Shown here in pieces: positions 45,640-54,558 of a stretch of 64,000 bases of DNA. Origin of the DNA: Paenibacillus taichungensis (GTDB taxonomy: Bacteria; Bacillota; Bacilli; Paenibacillales; Paenibacillaceae); the NCBI RefSeq assembly GCF_013359905.1, contig NZ_JABMCC010000106.1, positions 62,001-126,000 on the forward strand. Reading direction: 5' to 3'. The position numbers and the translations under genes are program-made. Each line of letters begins with the position of its first letter. The first letter of the stretch is position 1. A model generated the notes under the pieces. It saw nothing but the letters and a program-made list of their open reading frames with translations, searched no databases and had not been told where the DNA came from.

Positions 45640-47328
45640 TTACTTGCTCTCTTCACCGCTCCACAATTGAACACGGCTTTGCACCAGCTCGGTGTATTGT
45701 TTTTCCATGTCCTCTGCTCCTGCTTTGTTAAGTTCAGCAATCATACCGTCATAGATGGCATCAAATTGCTCTGGTGAACTGAGGATTGCTTCTGGGATCC
45801 GTTTACGGATAATATCCTGTGTTTTTTGGAAAATAACGTTGTAATTCGAGTCACCTGGAGTCGGCATATTGTACGCTGCTCCCCATGGTTTAACCGGGAA
45901 CTCATCTTCACTTGGGAACAGATCTTTCCACGTTGTTGCGCCGTATGCTTTGAGTGTCTCTTTCTCCGCATCGGAATAGGCCGCTACAATCTGCTCAGGG
46001 AAATTCGTTGTGTAATAGTTATCGGTGGAATCTTTAACGCCATCTCCATAGTGACCAGACATATTGGTATAGAGGCCAATACCTGTTTCTTTCTGGAATA
46101 CGGCAGCATTATTCGTTTTTTGGTCCTGAATATCCGCCGGAATAACACGTTTACCATCTTTCACTTCGTACTGCTTACCTTCAATCCCCCAGTTCATCAG
46201 CACTTGGCCTTCCTCAGAAGCTAGGTAATCAAAGAATTTAATTGTACGAACCGGGTCTGGATTCGATGTTGTAATCCCTACACCCCATCCAGATACAAAA
46301 CCAGGGTCCTGGAAGGAATGATCCTTGATATCTTTAGACAGAGTTACCGGGAAGTGTGAATATGTCGCTTCATCTTTACCCGCTGCTTTCAATGCGTTCT
46401 CCGCATCGGAATAACCCCAATCTTGGTCAATGACACCTAGTACACGTCCACTTGCAATTTTGGATTTGTATTGATCCGTTTTCTGTACGAAGCTGTCCTG
46501 ATCGAGCAGTCCTTCTGCGTACATATGGTTCAACCAACGGAAATACTCTTTCTCTTCTGGACGTTTGTAATGCAGACTTGCCTCATATGTCTCAGGATCA
46601 ATATAGTACTCGCCGTCATCCGGAGCCCCTGTTGCCTGGAAGCCCGGATTCGTTACCGTAATCATGATTCTCCAGTCATCTGCGTCCAGGGATAACGGAA
46701 TCGTTGGTTGACCGTCAATTGTTGGATGTTTCTCTTTGTATGCTTTCAGTACATTCTCATAATCCTGGAGTGTACGAACTTCAGGGTATCCCAGCTCTTT
46801 CAACACACGCTGCTGAATCCCAAATCCGCCACCTGCATCAAAATACTTCTGGTCTACCGCATAATACGTAGGCAGCACATAAATCCCTTGATCTTCGTTG
46901 CTATATTTCAGCCGGTCCATGTAATTACCATACAGCTTCTTCAAATTGGGAGCATATTGCTCGATCAGATCAGTCAGATCGACCATTGCCCCAGCATCCA
47001 CGAGCTTGCTTAGCTCTCCTTTGGGTGACACGATATCGGGATAGTCTCCGCTCGCTGCCATTAAGGATACTTTATCCTGACCACCACTGACGGCAAACTC
47101 ACCGTTAAGGGTTACTCCTGTTTTCTCTGTAAGGACCTTCCCTACTTCATCCTTCATACCGTTCCAGTTCGGACTAGGATCGACGCTAAAAAAGTCAAAA
47201 GTAATCGGAGACGTATCACCGCTAGTGTCCTTAAACGACGTTTCGCCGCTGTTTCCTCCACCGCAACCTGCGAGCAAAGACATCGCAAGCACTGGAGCCA
47301 GTGCAATCTTCATTTTGTTTCTTGCCAT
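45640..47328 (-). CDS. Oligosaccharide-binding lipoprotein, LplA-like, copy 3
   Basis: A 562-residue binding protein with lipobox (LLAGC, Cys about 21). Similar to copies 1 and 2 throughout (SPNWNGMKDEVGK, TIPLSLDADDWRIMITVTNP, YTTNFPEQI) but clearly more diverged, for example VDQKYFDAGGGFG where the others have VDNVAFDATGGFE. It directly follows the two permease genes on the same strand (186-bp gap) and is probably the original partner of the transporter. ATG with GGGAGGA upstream. Confidence 0.93.
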   Translation of the reverse strand: MARNKMKIALAPVLAMSLLAGCGGGNSGETSFKDTSGDTSPITFDFFSVDPSPNWNGMKDEVGKVLTEKTGVTLNGEFAVSGGQDKVSLMAASGDYPDIVSPKGELSKLVDAGAMVDLTDLIEQYAPNLKKLYGNYMDRLKYSNEDQGIYVLPTYYAVDQKYFDAGGGFGIQQRVLKELGYPEVRTLQDYENVLKAYKEKHPTIDGQPTIPLSLDADDWRIMITVTNPGFQATGAPDDGEYYIDPETYEASLHYKRPEEKEYFRWLNHMYAEGLLDQDSFVQKTDQYKSKIASGRVLGVIDQDWGYSDAENALKAAGKDEATYSHFPVTLSKDIKDHSFQDPGFVSGWGVGITTSNPDPVRTIKFFDYLASEEGQVLMNWGIEGKQYEVKDGKRVIPADIQDQKTNNAAVFQKETGIGLYTNMSGHYGDGVKDSTDNYYTTNFPEQIVAAYSDAEKETLKAYGATTWKDLFPSEDEFPVKPWGAAYNMPTPGDSNYNVIFQKTQDIIRKRIPEAILSSPEQFDAIYDGMIAELNKAGAEDMEKQYTELVQSRVQLWSGEESK

Positions 47329-47422
47329 GATGGTAATCCTCCCGTTTCATATGTCTGTCTATCCGGGACTTTTTTGTCCCTGTCTATAGCTTCATGAATG
47401 CCACTCCGCAGCCCTATACGGT

Positions 47423-47449
47423 GAAGCGCAGGCCAAATGGCTGCGCTTC
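47423..47449 (-). repeat. Intercistronic hairpin between permease and binding protein
   Basis: GAAGCGCA/TGCGCTTC plus GCC/GGC with one bulged G around AAAT. No T-run follows, so it fits an mRNA-stabilising or processing hairpin. A smaller GGGAC/GTCCC stem (47365-47380) lies just before the binding-protein gene. Confidence 0.6.
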
Positions 47450-47514
47450 GGGCATTCTGATGCTTCTTTTATTATACGGCCACTCTATCTATGTGGCGGC
47501 CTGTATACACTTGC

Positions 47515-48417
47515 TTAAGCTTTTACTGCACCCAGTGTCATACCACCTACAAAATACTTTTGCAGGAATGGATACACAATCAGGATTGGAACCGTAACAA
47601 CGATCGTGATCGCCATTTTGATGGATTCCGGTGAAATCTGTGTCATCTGCTGAGCCATATCATTGGCGTTACGTCCGGCACCTGAGCCTTGCTGTGTACT
47701 TTGCAGTACTTTCATCAGCTCGTACTGGAGCGTGGTCAGATGCGCCTTCGAACCATTATACAGGTACGTATCGAACCAAGCATTCCACTGGCCTACAGCC
47801 AAGAACAACGCGATGGTTGCAAGAACCGGTTTACAGAGCGGCAAAATGATTTTGTAGTAGATCTTAAAGTCATTCGCGCCATCCAACTTCGCAGATTCCT
47901 GCAAGGCATACGGCAAGCCGTCAATGAAGGAACGGATAATGAACACGTTAAACGCACTGATCATACCTGGCAATACATATACCCAGAACGTACCGATCAG
48001 GTTCAGGTCACGCATCAGGATGTACACCGGAATCAGACCACCGGAGAAATACATCGTGAGTGCAAGTGCAGTGGAAACAAACTTTCTCAACTTAAAGTCA
48101 GGACGACTCAGTGTAAATGCGATCATTGAGGAACTGATCAAGCCGAGCAACGTACCTACAATGGTACGTAGAATGGATACCTGCAAACCTTGCAGCAATC
48201 CATCGTATTGGAAAATCGTTTTGTAGTTTTGCAATGTGAAATCACGTGGCCACAAGTAAATTCCACCACGTACGGTATCTGTCGAGTTATTAAGTGAGAT
48301 AGCCAGTACGTTCAGGAATGGATACAGTGTTACAATCAGCACCAGGGTCATCGCGAGGATGTTGAATATATCGAACAGCTTATCGCCCCGAGTAGCATTG
48401 AATGCTTTGTTCGCCAT
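47515..48417 (-). CDS. ABC transporter permease, LplC/YtcP type
   Basis: Membrane protein of 300 residues with about six helices. The EAA loop is PYALQESAKLDGANDFKIYYKI (about 180-202). It begins FNATRGDKLFDIFNILAMTLVLIVTLYPFLNVLAIS, the usual LplC/YtcP start. Forms the channel with the LplB-type subunit whose gene ends 15 bp upstream. ATG with GGAGGGG upstream. No ATPase gene; a shared MsmX-type ATPase is expected. Confidence 0.93.
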   Translation of the reverse strand: MANKAFNATRGDKLFDIFNILAMTLVLIVTLYPFLNVLAISLNNSTDTVRGGIYLWPRDFTLQNYKTIFQYDGLLQGLQVSILRTIVGTLLGLISSSMIAFTLSRPDFKLRKFVSTALALTMYFSGGLIPVYILMRDLNLIGTFWVYVLPGMISAFNVFIIRSFIDGLPYALQESAKLDGANDFKIYYKIILPLCKPVLATIALFLAVGQWNAWFDTYLYNGSKAHLTTLQYELMKVLQSTQQGSGAGRNANDMAQQMTQISPESIKMAITIVVTVPILIVYPFLQKYFVGGMTLGAVKA

Positions 48418-48432
48418 AATGTCGTCCCCTCC

Positions 48433-49416
48433 CTACATGATGCTTTCTTTGGTGAATTTTTTGAACAATCCGTTCGCTGTAAACAGAAGGATGATACTGA
48501 CAACGGAGTTGAATATGCCTATGGCTGTACCATACGAGAATCGTCCCATATTCAAACCATAATTGAGCGCGTATAGATCAAGCACTTCCGAGTAGTCTAG
48601 CACCAGACTGTTTTGCAGCAAAAATTGCTTCTCAAAACCGATACTGATCAAATGCCCGATAGACATGATGAACAGTACAGAGATTGTAGTCCGAATGCCT
48701 GGCAGCGTGATATGCCACATTTGTCTCCAACGGTTCGCCCCGTCTACACGGGAAGCTTCGTAAAGTTCTTGGTCAATGCCGGTAATGGCCGCCAGATAGA
48801 TGATGGCATTCCAGCCGGTTTCCTTCCACATATCTGAAGCGGTTACAATGTACCAGAACAAGTTCCCCTTCGCCATGAACTGGATCGGCTGATCGATAAT
48901 GTTTAGGTTTACCAAAATGTCATTGATAATCCCGCCATCGGTGGAGAGCATCTTGGTAATAATCCCTGCCACTACGACCCAGGATACAAAGTGAGGCAGA
49001 TATGATACCGTTTGCACGGCGCGCTTGAAGAACATGCCTCTCATCTCATTCAAGAGAATCGCAAAGAAAATCGGCACGATAAAACCGACAACCAGTCCCA
49101 TCAAGCTCATTGCAAGCGTATTTCGAAGTACCAGATAGAAGCGATCATCACTGAACAGCTCTACAAAGTGTTTAAAACCAACCCACTCTTGATCACCGAA
49201 TGATCTAGCTGGTTTATAGTTTTGGAAAGCCATCGTCCATCCCCATAGTGGCAGATAGTTAAATACAAAAACCCAAGCTACGAATGGCAATGACATAAGA
49301 TAGAGATACTTTTGCTGTTTCATGCTGTCCCAAATTCTATTCCGCCGTTTTTGTGTTGACGGATTGGGGTCACTGCTTTTTTTCGCGGAAGCGGATTTTT
49401 CTGTTAGCGTTTCCAT
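48433..49416 (-). CDS. ABC transporter permease, LplB type
   Basis: A 327-residue membrane subunit. After a Lys/Arg-rich cytosolic N-terminus come six helices (first: YLMSLPFVAWVFVFNYLPLWG) and an EAA loop (DQELYEASRVDGANRWRQM). First gene of the transporter operon; the sensor/regulator pair is immediately upstream on the same strand. A 21-bp phased repeat and a weak TATGAT promoter precede it. ATG with GGAGGGGGAA. Confidence 0.93.
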   Translation of the reverse strand: METLTEKSASAKKSSDPNPSTQKRRNRIWDSMKQQKYLYLMSLPFVAWVFVFNYLPLWGWTMAFQNYKPARSFGDQEWVGFKHFVELFSDDRFYLVLRNTLAMSLMGLVVGFIVPIFFAILLNEMRGMFFKRAVQTVSYLPHFVSWVVVAGIITKMLSTDGGIINDILVNLNIIDQPIQFMAKGNLFWYIVTASDMWKETGWNAIIYLAAITGIDQELYEASRVDGANRWRQMWHITLPGIRTTISVLFIMSIGHLISIGFEKQFLLQNSLVLDYSEVLDLYALNYGLNMGRFSYGTAIGIFNSVVSIILLFTANGLFKKFTKESIM

Positions 49417-49500
49417 CTCCGTTCCCCCTCCTCTGATTTATAAAATAATCATACCTGATAGAGCGTTTTCAAAATACCAGCTGGATTTTAGAGAAAATCA

Positions 49501-49558
49501 TATAAAAATTAGATATACCCCTATAAAATCCGATATTATATCTATAAAATTAGTGATA
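49501..49558. repeat. Three direct repeats with a 21-bp period
   Basis: TATAAAA(A)T followed by GATA begins at 49501, 49522 and 49543, exactly two helical turns apart. The block is 85-145 bp upstream of the LplB-type start. Such phased repeats are typical for AraC-type activators; the YesN-like regulator next door is the natural candidate. Confidence 0.65.
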
Positions 49559-49623
49559 ATGACGCTGTCTATTATTTATTAATGAAATTAAAAGGGAAAT
49601 TAATTTGAAAATGGTAATTATCG

Positions 49624-49633
49624 AAAACGTTTT
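49624..49633. promoter_or_regulatory. AAAACGTTTT site upstream of permease operon
   Basis: Context TCGAAAACGTTTTATA; a degenerate GAAATCGTTTAC follows. A further exact copy is at 49709-49718. Confidence 0.5.
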
Positions 49634-49670
49634 ATAGAAATCGTTTACTTTATGTAAAATCAAAAAGAAA

Positions 49671-49689
49671 AAGGACCTCCAGGGTCCTT
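49671..49689 (-). terminator. Terminator of the sensor/regulator operon
   Basis: AAGGACC and GGTCCTT with a five-base loop, followed on the minus strand by TTTTCTTTTT. Confidence 0.85.
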
Positions 49690-49774
49690 TCAATAGACTA
49701 TAAGTTCGAAAACGTTTTTACCTAATCAGGAGAAATCCCAAAGATAAAAGGCACTACTCCCCTCCAAACATGGG

Positions 49775-51379
49775 CTACTCCCGTTCCGGCTCTCCTGAAG
49801 AATCCTTCGACTGTGATCTCGCAAGCTCTCTTGCTTGTTTGTAAGCGGAGGGTGATTCCCCTACATACTTCTTGAATTTGCCGTGGAAGTAATCCACGTT
49901 GGCATACCCCACTCTCGCGGCAACCTGGTGCACCTTTAAGCCTTCATCGAGCAGTTCCTTTGCCTTCTCCATTCGAACCTTATCGAGAAATGCATTGAAA
50001 TATTCCCCGGTATGATTTTTGAATAACTTGCCCAGATAACTGCTATTGTAGTTAAATACCTCTGCTAGAACCTCAAGCTTGAGATTTTCGCCCGGATTAC
50101 GTCGGATAAATTCAATCATCTGTTTCAGTACTGTATCTTTGCTGCCTCCACCCATGCGTTGAATAAGCCGATTGAGGTGTTCAGCAGCCATCACTTTGAG
50201 ATCCAGTAACGTTAATTGATGATAAACCTCCGTAATGAGAACGGAATGCTCTTGCATAAGGGATTGCATATGCTGATTGGTTGCTGCAAGTTTGTTAATC
50301 GCCAATGAAAAGACTTGGGAGAACGCCGTCTTAATCGCCTGTTCTGTCTGGTGATGTGGAATCAGTCGTTCCTCCATCTCCGTCAGCACACGCATCACGG
50401 ACTCGCTACTTCGAATGTCGAGCGCATAATACAGCTTGTCCGCCAGCTCCGCTTCATCCGGTTCACCGCTTTCTTCCTCATTGACAACAATGGATGCAGA
50501 AGAAATCTTGCTCTTTTCGTCTTCGTTCCATAACATAATACGTTGTTCCGCGAACAGGAAACGTCCGCCCAATATGCTGTTGGCCTGATTATAGGAATGG
50601 GCGATGTCTGCTGTGGAGTCTACTGGTTGACCTGCTGCCGCGTACATGAGAATATTCCACTCTCCCAGCAGCCCTTCCAACTCATCATATAAACGCTGGG
50701 CAGATTGTACAGTCAAAATAGGCTCTTTACATAACAGTCCCAGTCCGGAATGGAACGAAAACACAATGCCCCGATCTTTCTGGTCAAAAGTTTCCGCCAG
50801 TCTGCGTTTCACCACACTACCACGCTGTAAATCAGGTTCGGCATGCATCTCCAGCAGCACGACCTGATACTGCGACCAGTTCAACCCTAGAGCATTTGCT
50901 TCCATCGTTTCTGTACCTTCCAGACTATCAAAAAGCAATGCTTCAATCTGATGCTCCCGGTAGACCGTATCCTCACCAGCATGGCGGGCCAGTGTCTCAC
51001 GTTCCCGTGTCAGCATCACAGAGATCCGCTCCAGCTCACTGATAATCTCCTCTTCATCCACCGGCTTGAGCAGATATCCATCCACGCCAAAACTAATGGC
51101 TTTCTTGGCATAATCAAAATCGGCGTAACCACTCAGGATTAGAAAGTGCGAACCCGGATGGTGCTGCCGCACTTCCTCAATGACATCCAGTCCGGTCATG
51201 CCGGGCATGCGTATATCAATGATCGTTAGGTCCGGTTCTAACTCTTCGAAACGGGTAATAGCCTCACGCCCGCTCGCAGCTGTAGCAATTACCTGAAAGC
51301 CGTATTTTTCCCAATCAATGATCGTTGTCAGTCCTTCACGTATGCTCGGTTCATCATCTACTAATAACACTTTATACAT
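49775..51379 (-). CDS. YesN-like response regulator with AraC output domain
   Basis: A 534-residue regulator. The receiver domain has DDEPSIREG and the phosphoacceptor Asp in DLTIIDIRMPGM. A long middle region follows, and a C-terminal AraC-type double helix-turn-helix (LKLEVLAEVFNYNSSYLGKLFKNHTG ... VGYANVDYFHGKFKKYVG). Start at the ATG at 51379, behind AGGAGGAG; it overlaps the end of the sensor kinase gene by 8 bp, so they are coupled. Probably activates the adjacent permease operon. Confidence 0.93.
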   Translation of the reverse strand: MYKVLLVDDEPSIREGLTTIIDWEKYGFQVIATAASGREAITRFEELEPDLTIIDIRMPGMTGLDVIEEVRQHHPGSHFLILSGYADFDYAKKAISFGVDGYLLKPVDEEEIISELERISVMLTRERETLARHAGEDTVYREHQIEALLFDSLEGTETMEANALGLNWSQYQVVLLEMHAEPDLQRGSVVKRRLAETFDQKDRGIVFSFHSGLGLLCKEPILTVQSAQRLYDELEGLLGEWNILMYAAAGQPVDSTADIAHSYNQANSILGGRFLFAEQRIMLWNEDEKSKISSASIVVNEEESGEPDEAELADKLYYALDIRSSESVMRVLTEMEERLIPHHQTEQAIKTAFSQVFSLAINKLAATNQHMQSLMQEHSVLITEVYHQLTLLDLKVMAAEHLNRLIQRMGGGSKDTVLKQMIEFIRRNPGENLKLEVLAEVFNYNSSYLGKLFKNHTGEYFNAFLDKVRMEKAKELLDEGLKVHQVAARVGYANVDYFHGKFKKYVGESPSAYKQARELARSQSKDSSGEPERE

Positions 51380-53162
51380 GCTGGTCTCCTCCTGCTGGCA
51401 AGGTGAAAGAAACCTCTGTTCCTTTCCCGTATACACTTTTAATCTGCAACCCGTATGGCTCTCCATAGGTCAACGTTAAACGTTGATGTACGTTACGCAT
51501 GCCAATCCGGCTCTTCTCCTGTTCTTCCGGTCCACAGATGAACTGCATCACTTCAGCCAGACGCTCCGGCGTAATGCCTGCTCCATCATCATCGACACAC
51601 ACCTGAACAACATCCTCCACCAAACGAATATTTATATTCACACGGACCGTACCCTCTTTATTTTCCAAACCATGCACAATCGCATTCTCAACCAGAGGCT
51701 GAATAATCAAAGGAGGGATGTATATCTTCTCTACCTCCGGATCGATATGGATCTGGAAAGCAAGACGGTCACCGTAACGGAATTTTTGAATTTCCAGATA
51801 AGAACGTACCATCTCCAGCTCGGCTCTGAACGTCGTTTTGCCGTTGCCAATCTCAAGGCTCTTGCGCATCAGTTTGCCTAGCAGCCTAACAATATTGGCA
51901 ATCTCCGCCTCACCTTTGATATGGGCTTTCATGCGGATCGACTCCAGTGCATTAAACAAAAAATGAGGATTGATCTGGCTGGCCATCATTTTCAGTTTAA
52001 TCTCTTTCTGCGCGATTTCCAATTGATTGTTCTGTTCCGTTGCCTCTACCACTTGAGTCATCAGTTCATTAATGCTCTTCACCATGTAATTGAACTGCCT
52101 GGACAGTTGCCCGATCTCATCATTTCCATCAATGCGGGAAGTAACGTTAAGATCGCCCAGCGCGAGCTTATTCAGGTGTTTGCTAAGGCGTAACAATCGG
52201 TTCGATGTGAGAAATGAAATGATATATACAAGCAACAATGCAATGACCAACACTAACGTAATAAAGAGCATACCGATCATGCTAATGGTATTCGCATCTT
52301 TGACAATATTTTTGGTGGCAAAAACGGAAATGATCTTCAGGCTATTCATGCTCGATCCAGGACTGATCTCATCAATGATAATGTTGGACGGCTCGCCCTG
52401 AAAATCAGCTTCAATTGTACCTTTGGCCTGGTTTTGCAGATCTACACCAAAATCTAGCTCGTCCAGCGTCTTGCCTACAAGCTCGGTATTCTTGGCAGCA
52501 ACCACATAACCCTGTTCGTCCGTAATCAACGTCTCGAACGGTTCCTGACGTAACAATCCATTCAGCTCATCCTGATTGATTACAATCATCAGTACACCCT
52601 CGGTCCGATATTCGGCAAAAGGCACTTTACGTACCAGACTAAGCTTGTGCACCGGATTATCTCCCTTGTCAGGAATGTAGAACCAACCAATGCTCGTCGT
52701 TTGCAGTGCTTTCTGGTACCAGTAGCTCTCCTCGGTCTGCTTGTCCACCGGAATGAACTCCAGATTGTTGATCAGCGTCGGATTGGTCGAGTAAAACCGA
52801 ATGCCTGCAACCTCACGGTACAGACGCTTGTATTCCTGAAAATCTTTGTATGCGAGGTACGCCGATGTCAGCTCCACAACGCTTTCGTACCTTTTGTTCA
52901 CAATTTCCTTCAATTCATTGTTGAACATCAGAATGTTGGAAATATCTGTGGGTACACGCAGCAGTGTTGCGGTCTGACTCTTGACCTTCTCCACGTTGTT
53001 GATCGTCTGTCCTATTGCATTGTCCAGCGCTTGCTTACGAAAGTATCCGGTTACAGCAAGTCCAATAATCAGTACTGGAATCATGACGACAAGTACATAG
53101 GATATGAGCAATTTATGCTTTAATTTAAGATTGTTGGATGTTTGAATGAGCCTTCTAAACAT
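51372..53162 (-). CDS. YesM-like sensor histidine kinase
   Basis: Membrane sensor of 596 residues: helix at about 17-38, a large extracellular sensor domain, second helix (about 285-310), HAMP, then the His_kinase domain with SQINPHFLFNALESI (phosphoacceptor His) and an ATPase domain with PLVENAIVHGLEN and DDDGAGI. It senses an extracellular sugar signal, probably through a binding protein, and phosphorylates the coupled YesN-like regulator. ATG with GGAAGG upstream; a cre site 20 bp before it suggests glucose repression. Confidence 0.94.
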   Translation of the reverse strand: MFRRLIQTSNNLKLKHKLLISYVLVVMIPVLIIGLAVTGYFRKQALDNAIGQTINNVEKVKSQTATLLRVPTDISNILMFNNELKEIVNKRYESVVELTSAYLAYKDFQEYKRLYREVAGIRFYSTNPTLINNLEFIPVDKQTEESYWYQKALQTTSIGWFYIPDKGDNPVHKLSLVRKVPFAEYRTEGVLMIVINQDELNGLLRQEPFETLITDEQGYVVAAKNTELVGKTLDELDFGVDLQNQAKGTIEADFQGEPSNIIIDEISPGSSMNSLKIISVFATKNIVKDANTISMIGMLFITLVLVIALLLVYIISFLTSNRLLRLSKHLNKLALGDLNVTSRIDGNDEIGQLSRQFNYMVKSINELMTQVVEATEQNNQLEIAQKEIKLKMMASQINPHFLFNALESIRMKAHIKGEAEIANIVRLLGKLMRKSLEIGNGKTTFRAELEMVRSYLEIQKFRYGDRLAFQIHIDPEVEKIYIPPLIIQPLVENAIVHGLENKEGTVRVNINIRLVEDVVQVCVDDDGAGITPERLAEVMQFICGPEEQEKSRIGMRNVHQRLTLTYGEPYGLQIKSVYGKGTEVSFTLPAGGDQHV

Positions 53163-53181
53163 ATCTGCACCTTCCGTCGCT

Positions 53182-53195
53182 TATAAGCGCTTACA
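53182..53195 (-). promoter_or_regulatory. cre (CcpA) site before the sensor kinase
   Basis: TGTAAGCGCTTATA on the minus strand, 13 of 14 matches to the cre consensus, 20 bp upstream of the start codon. Confidence 0.7.
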
Positions 53196-53280
53196 TATAA
53201 AGGTCAGTACATATTGCGCCTGCCCTTCCAATTCATCATACCACATAACAGCAAAAGCCCTGCAAGAGGGCTTCAAAAAA

Positions 53281-53306
53281 AGGCACTCCCATACCTGGAA
53301 GCGCCT
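53281..53306 (-). terminator. Terminator of the amino-acid transporter/OsmC operon
   Basis: AGGCACTCCC and GGAAGCGCCT pair imperfectly; the minus strand continues TTTTTTT. A second perfect AAGCCCT/AGGGCTT stem (53255-53273) lies just beyond. Confidence 0.75.
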
Positions 53307-53355
53307 CTTCAGTATATACTTTTATATAAATTAACTAGGAGTTATCCATATGCTG

Positions 53356-53778
53356 TTATGGACGTGGTGTGTCTACCCCATTCAGAATTAGCTTGGGATG
53401 AATATCTGCGCTAAGTGAAGCGGAAACTGCACAATACTTTTCTTCAGCCATTTGGATGGCTTTCCAGATCCGGTAATCCGGGATATCACCGTCTACCTTG
53501 AAGATCAGGTCAATGGCCGTAAAACCTTTCGGCATACCTTCACTGCGTGTACCCTGTGCTTCAATCTCAATGCCTGTAATTTTGTCCAGGAAAGCATCCA
53601 GAATCATCGTGATATCGATCCCCATACAACCTCCGAGACCTGCCAGTAACAATTCCATGGGTGTAGCACCCTTGCTGTCACCACCATAAGCTGCTGTGGC
53701 ATCCATGCCAACTGCGTAGCCAGAGGGTCCTTCGGAAGTAAACGCGCGTTTGCCTTTCCATACCGTTGTTACATTCAT
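53356..53778 (-). CDS. OsmC/Ohr-family protein
   Basis: A 140-residue cytosolic protein of the OsmC superfamily, probably a thiol peroxidase acting on organic hydroperoxides. The two conserved cysteines are present: GLGGCMGIDI (about 52) and EEKYCAVSASL (about 115). It lies 17 bp after the ATPase gene of an amino-acid transporter on the same strand and ends at the operon's terminator, so it appears to be its fourth gene. ATG with AGGA upstream. Confidence 0.9.
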   Translation of the reverse strand: MNVTTVWKGKRAFTSEGPSGYAVGMDATAAYGGDSKGATPMELLLAGLGGCMGIDITMILDAFLDKITGIEIEAQGTRSEGMPKGFTAIDLIFKVDGDIPDYRIWKAIQMAEEKYCAVSASLSADIHPKLILNGVDTPRP

Positions 53779-53795
53779 GATGTTATCCTTCTTTC

Positions 53796-54542
53796 TTAGA
53801 ATTCAGTAATTTGCTGCAAGAAACGACGTGTCCGCTCTTGGGTCGGGTGTTCAAAAAAGGCCTGTGGACTTGCTTCTTCCACAATCGATCCATCCGCCAT
53901 AAAGACAATTTTGTTAGCCACATTCCGGGCAAACTTCAACTCATGTGTAACGACCAGCATCGTCATGCCTTCCTGTGCCAACTCCTTCATAACGGAGAGC
54001 ACTTCGCCCACCAGTTCAGGATCAAGGGCTGAGGTAGGCTCGTCAAACAGCATCACTTCAGGCTCCATGGCCAGTGCGCGGGCAATTGCTACGCGCTGTT
54101 GCTGTCCACCAGACAAACGGGATGGATATGCATCCTGCTTGTCCGATAGGCCTACTCGATCCAGCAGAATCCGGCCACGTTCGGCCGCTTCGTCCCGCTT
54201 GATTTTTTTCACAGTCACGAGCCCTTCCATCACATTGCCAAGCACCGTCTTGTGCGGATACAGATTGAACTGCTGGAATACCATGCCAGTCTGCCGACGG
54301 ATTTCAAGTACCCGTGCCCGCTGGATTCGCTGCGAGTCGGTACTGTCTACTACAACACCATTTACTTCAATCTTGCCGCCAGAGAGTTCCTCCAAGCCGT
54401 TCAGACAGCGCAGCAGCGTACTTTTGCCTGATCCACTGGGTCCCAGCAGAACAACAATATCTTTCGCATCGACATGCAGATCTATATTTGTGAGAACTTC
54501 ATTTTCCCCAAAACGTTTGGTCAATCCTGTAGTTGTAATCAC
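53796..54542 (-). CDS. Polar amino-acid ABC transporter ATPase
   Basis: GlnQ/TcyC-type ATPase of 248 residues with Walker A GPSGSGKST, signature LSGGQQQRVAIARAL, Walker B VMLFDEPTSALD and the switch His VVTHEL. Provides energy for the permease encoded next. The start is GTG behind GGAGGGG. Second to last gene in the operon. Confidence 0.96.
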   Translation of the reverse strand: MITTTGLTKRFGENEVLTNIDLHVDAKDIVVLLGPSGSGKSTLLRCLNGLEELSGGKIEVNGVVVDSTDSQRIQRARVLEIRRQTGMVFQQFNLYPHKTVLGNVMEGLVTVKKIKRDEAAERGRILLDRVGLSDKQDAYPSRLSGGQQQRVAIARALAMEPEVMLFDEPTSALDPELVGEVLSVMKELAQEGMTMLVVTHELKFARNVANKIVFMADGSIVEEASPQAFFEHPTQERTRRFLQQITEF

Positions 54543-54558
54543 CGGTTCTCCCCTCCTA

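Larger units (their letters stand above)
49417..49774. other. Control region of the LplB-LplC operon
   Basis: This AT-rich 358-bp gap contains, from the permease side, a cre-like TGAAAACGCTCT on the minus strand (about 49460-49472), three phased repeats (49501-49558), AAAACGTTTT (49624-49633), the terminator of the response regulator (49671-49689) and AAAACGTTTT (49709-49718). No gene. Confidence 0.65.

Noticed and set aside
41540..47328. Tandem binding-protein genes as a mobile or phage repeat
   Set aside because: No terminal repeats, transposase or target duplications; ordinary gene duplication explains them.
49501..49558. Phased repeats as a CRISPR array
   Set aside because: Only three short degenerate units of 21-bp period with no spacers and no cas genes.
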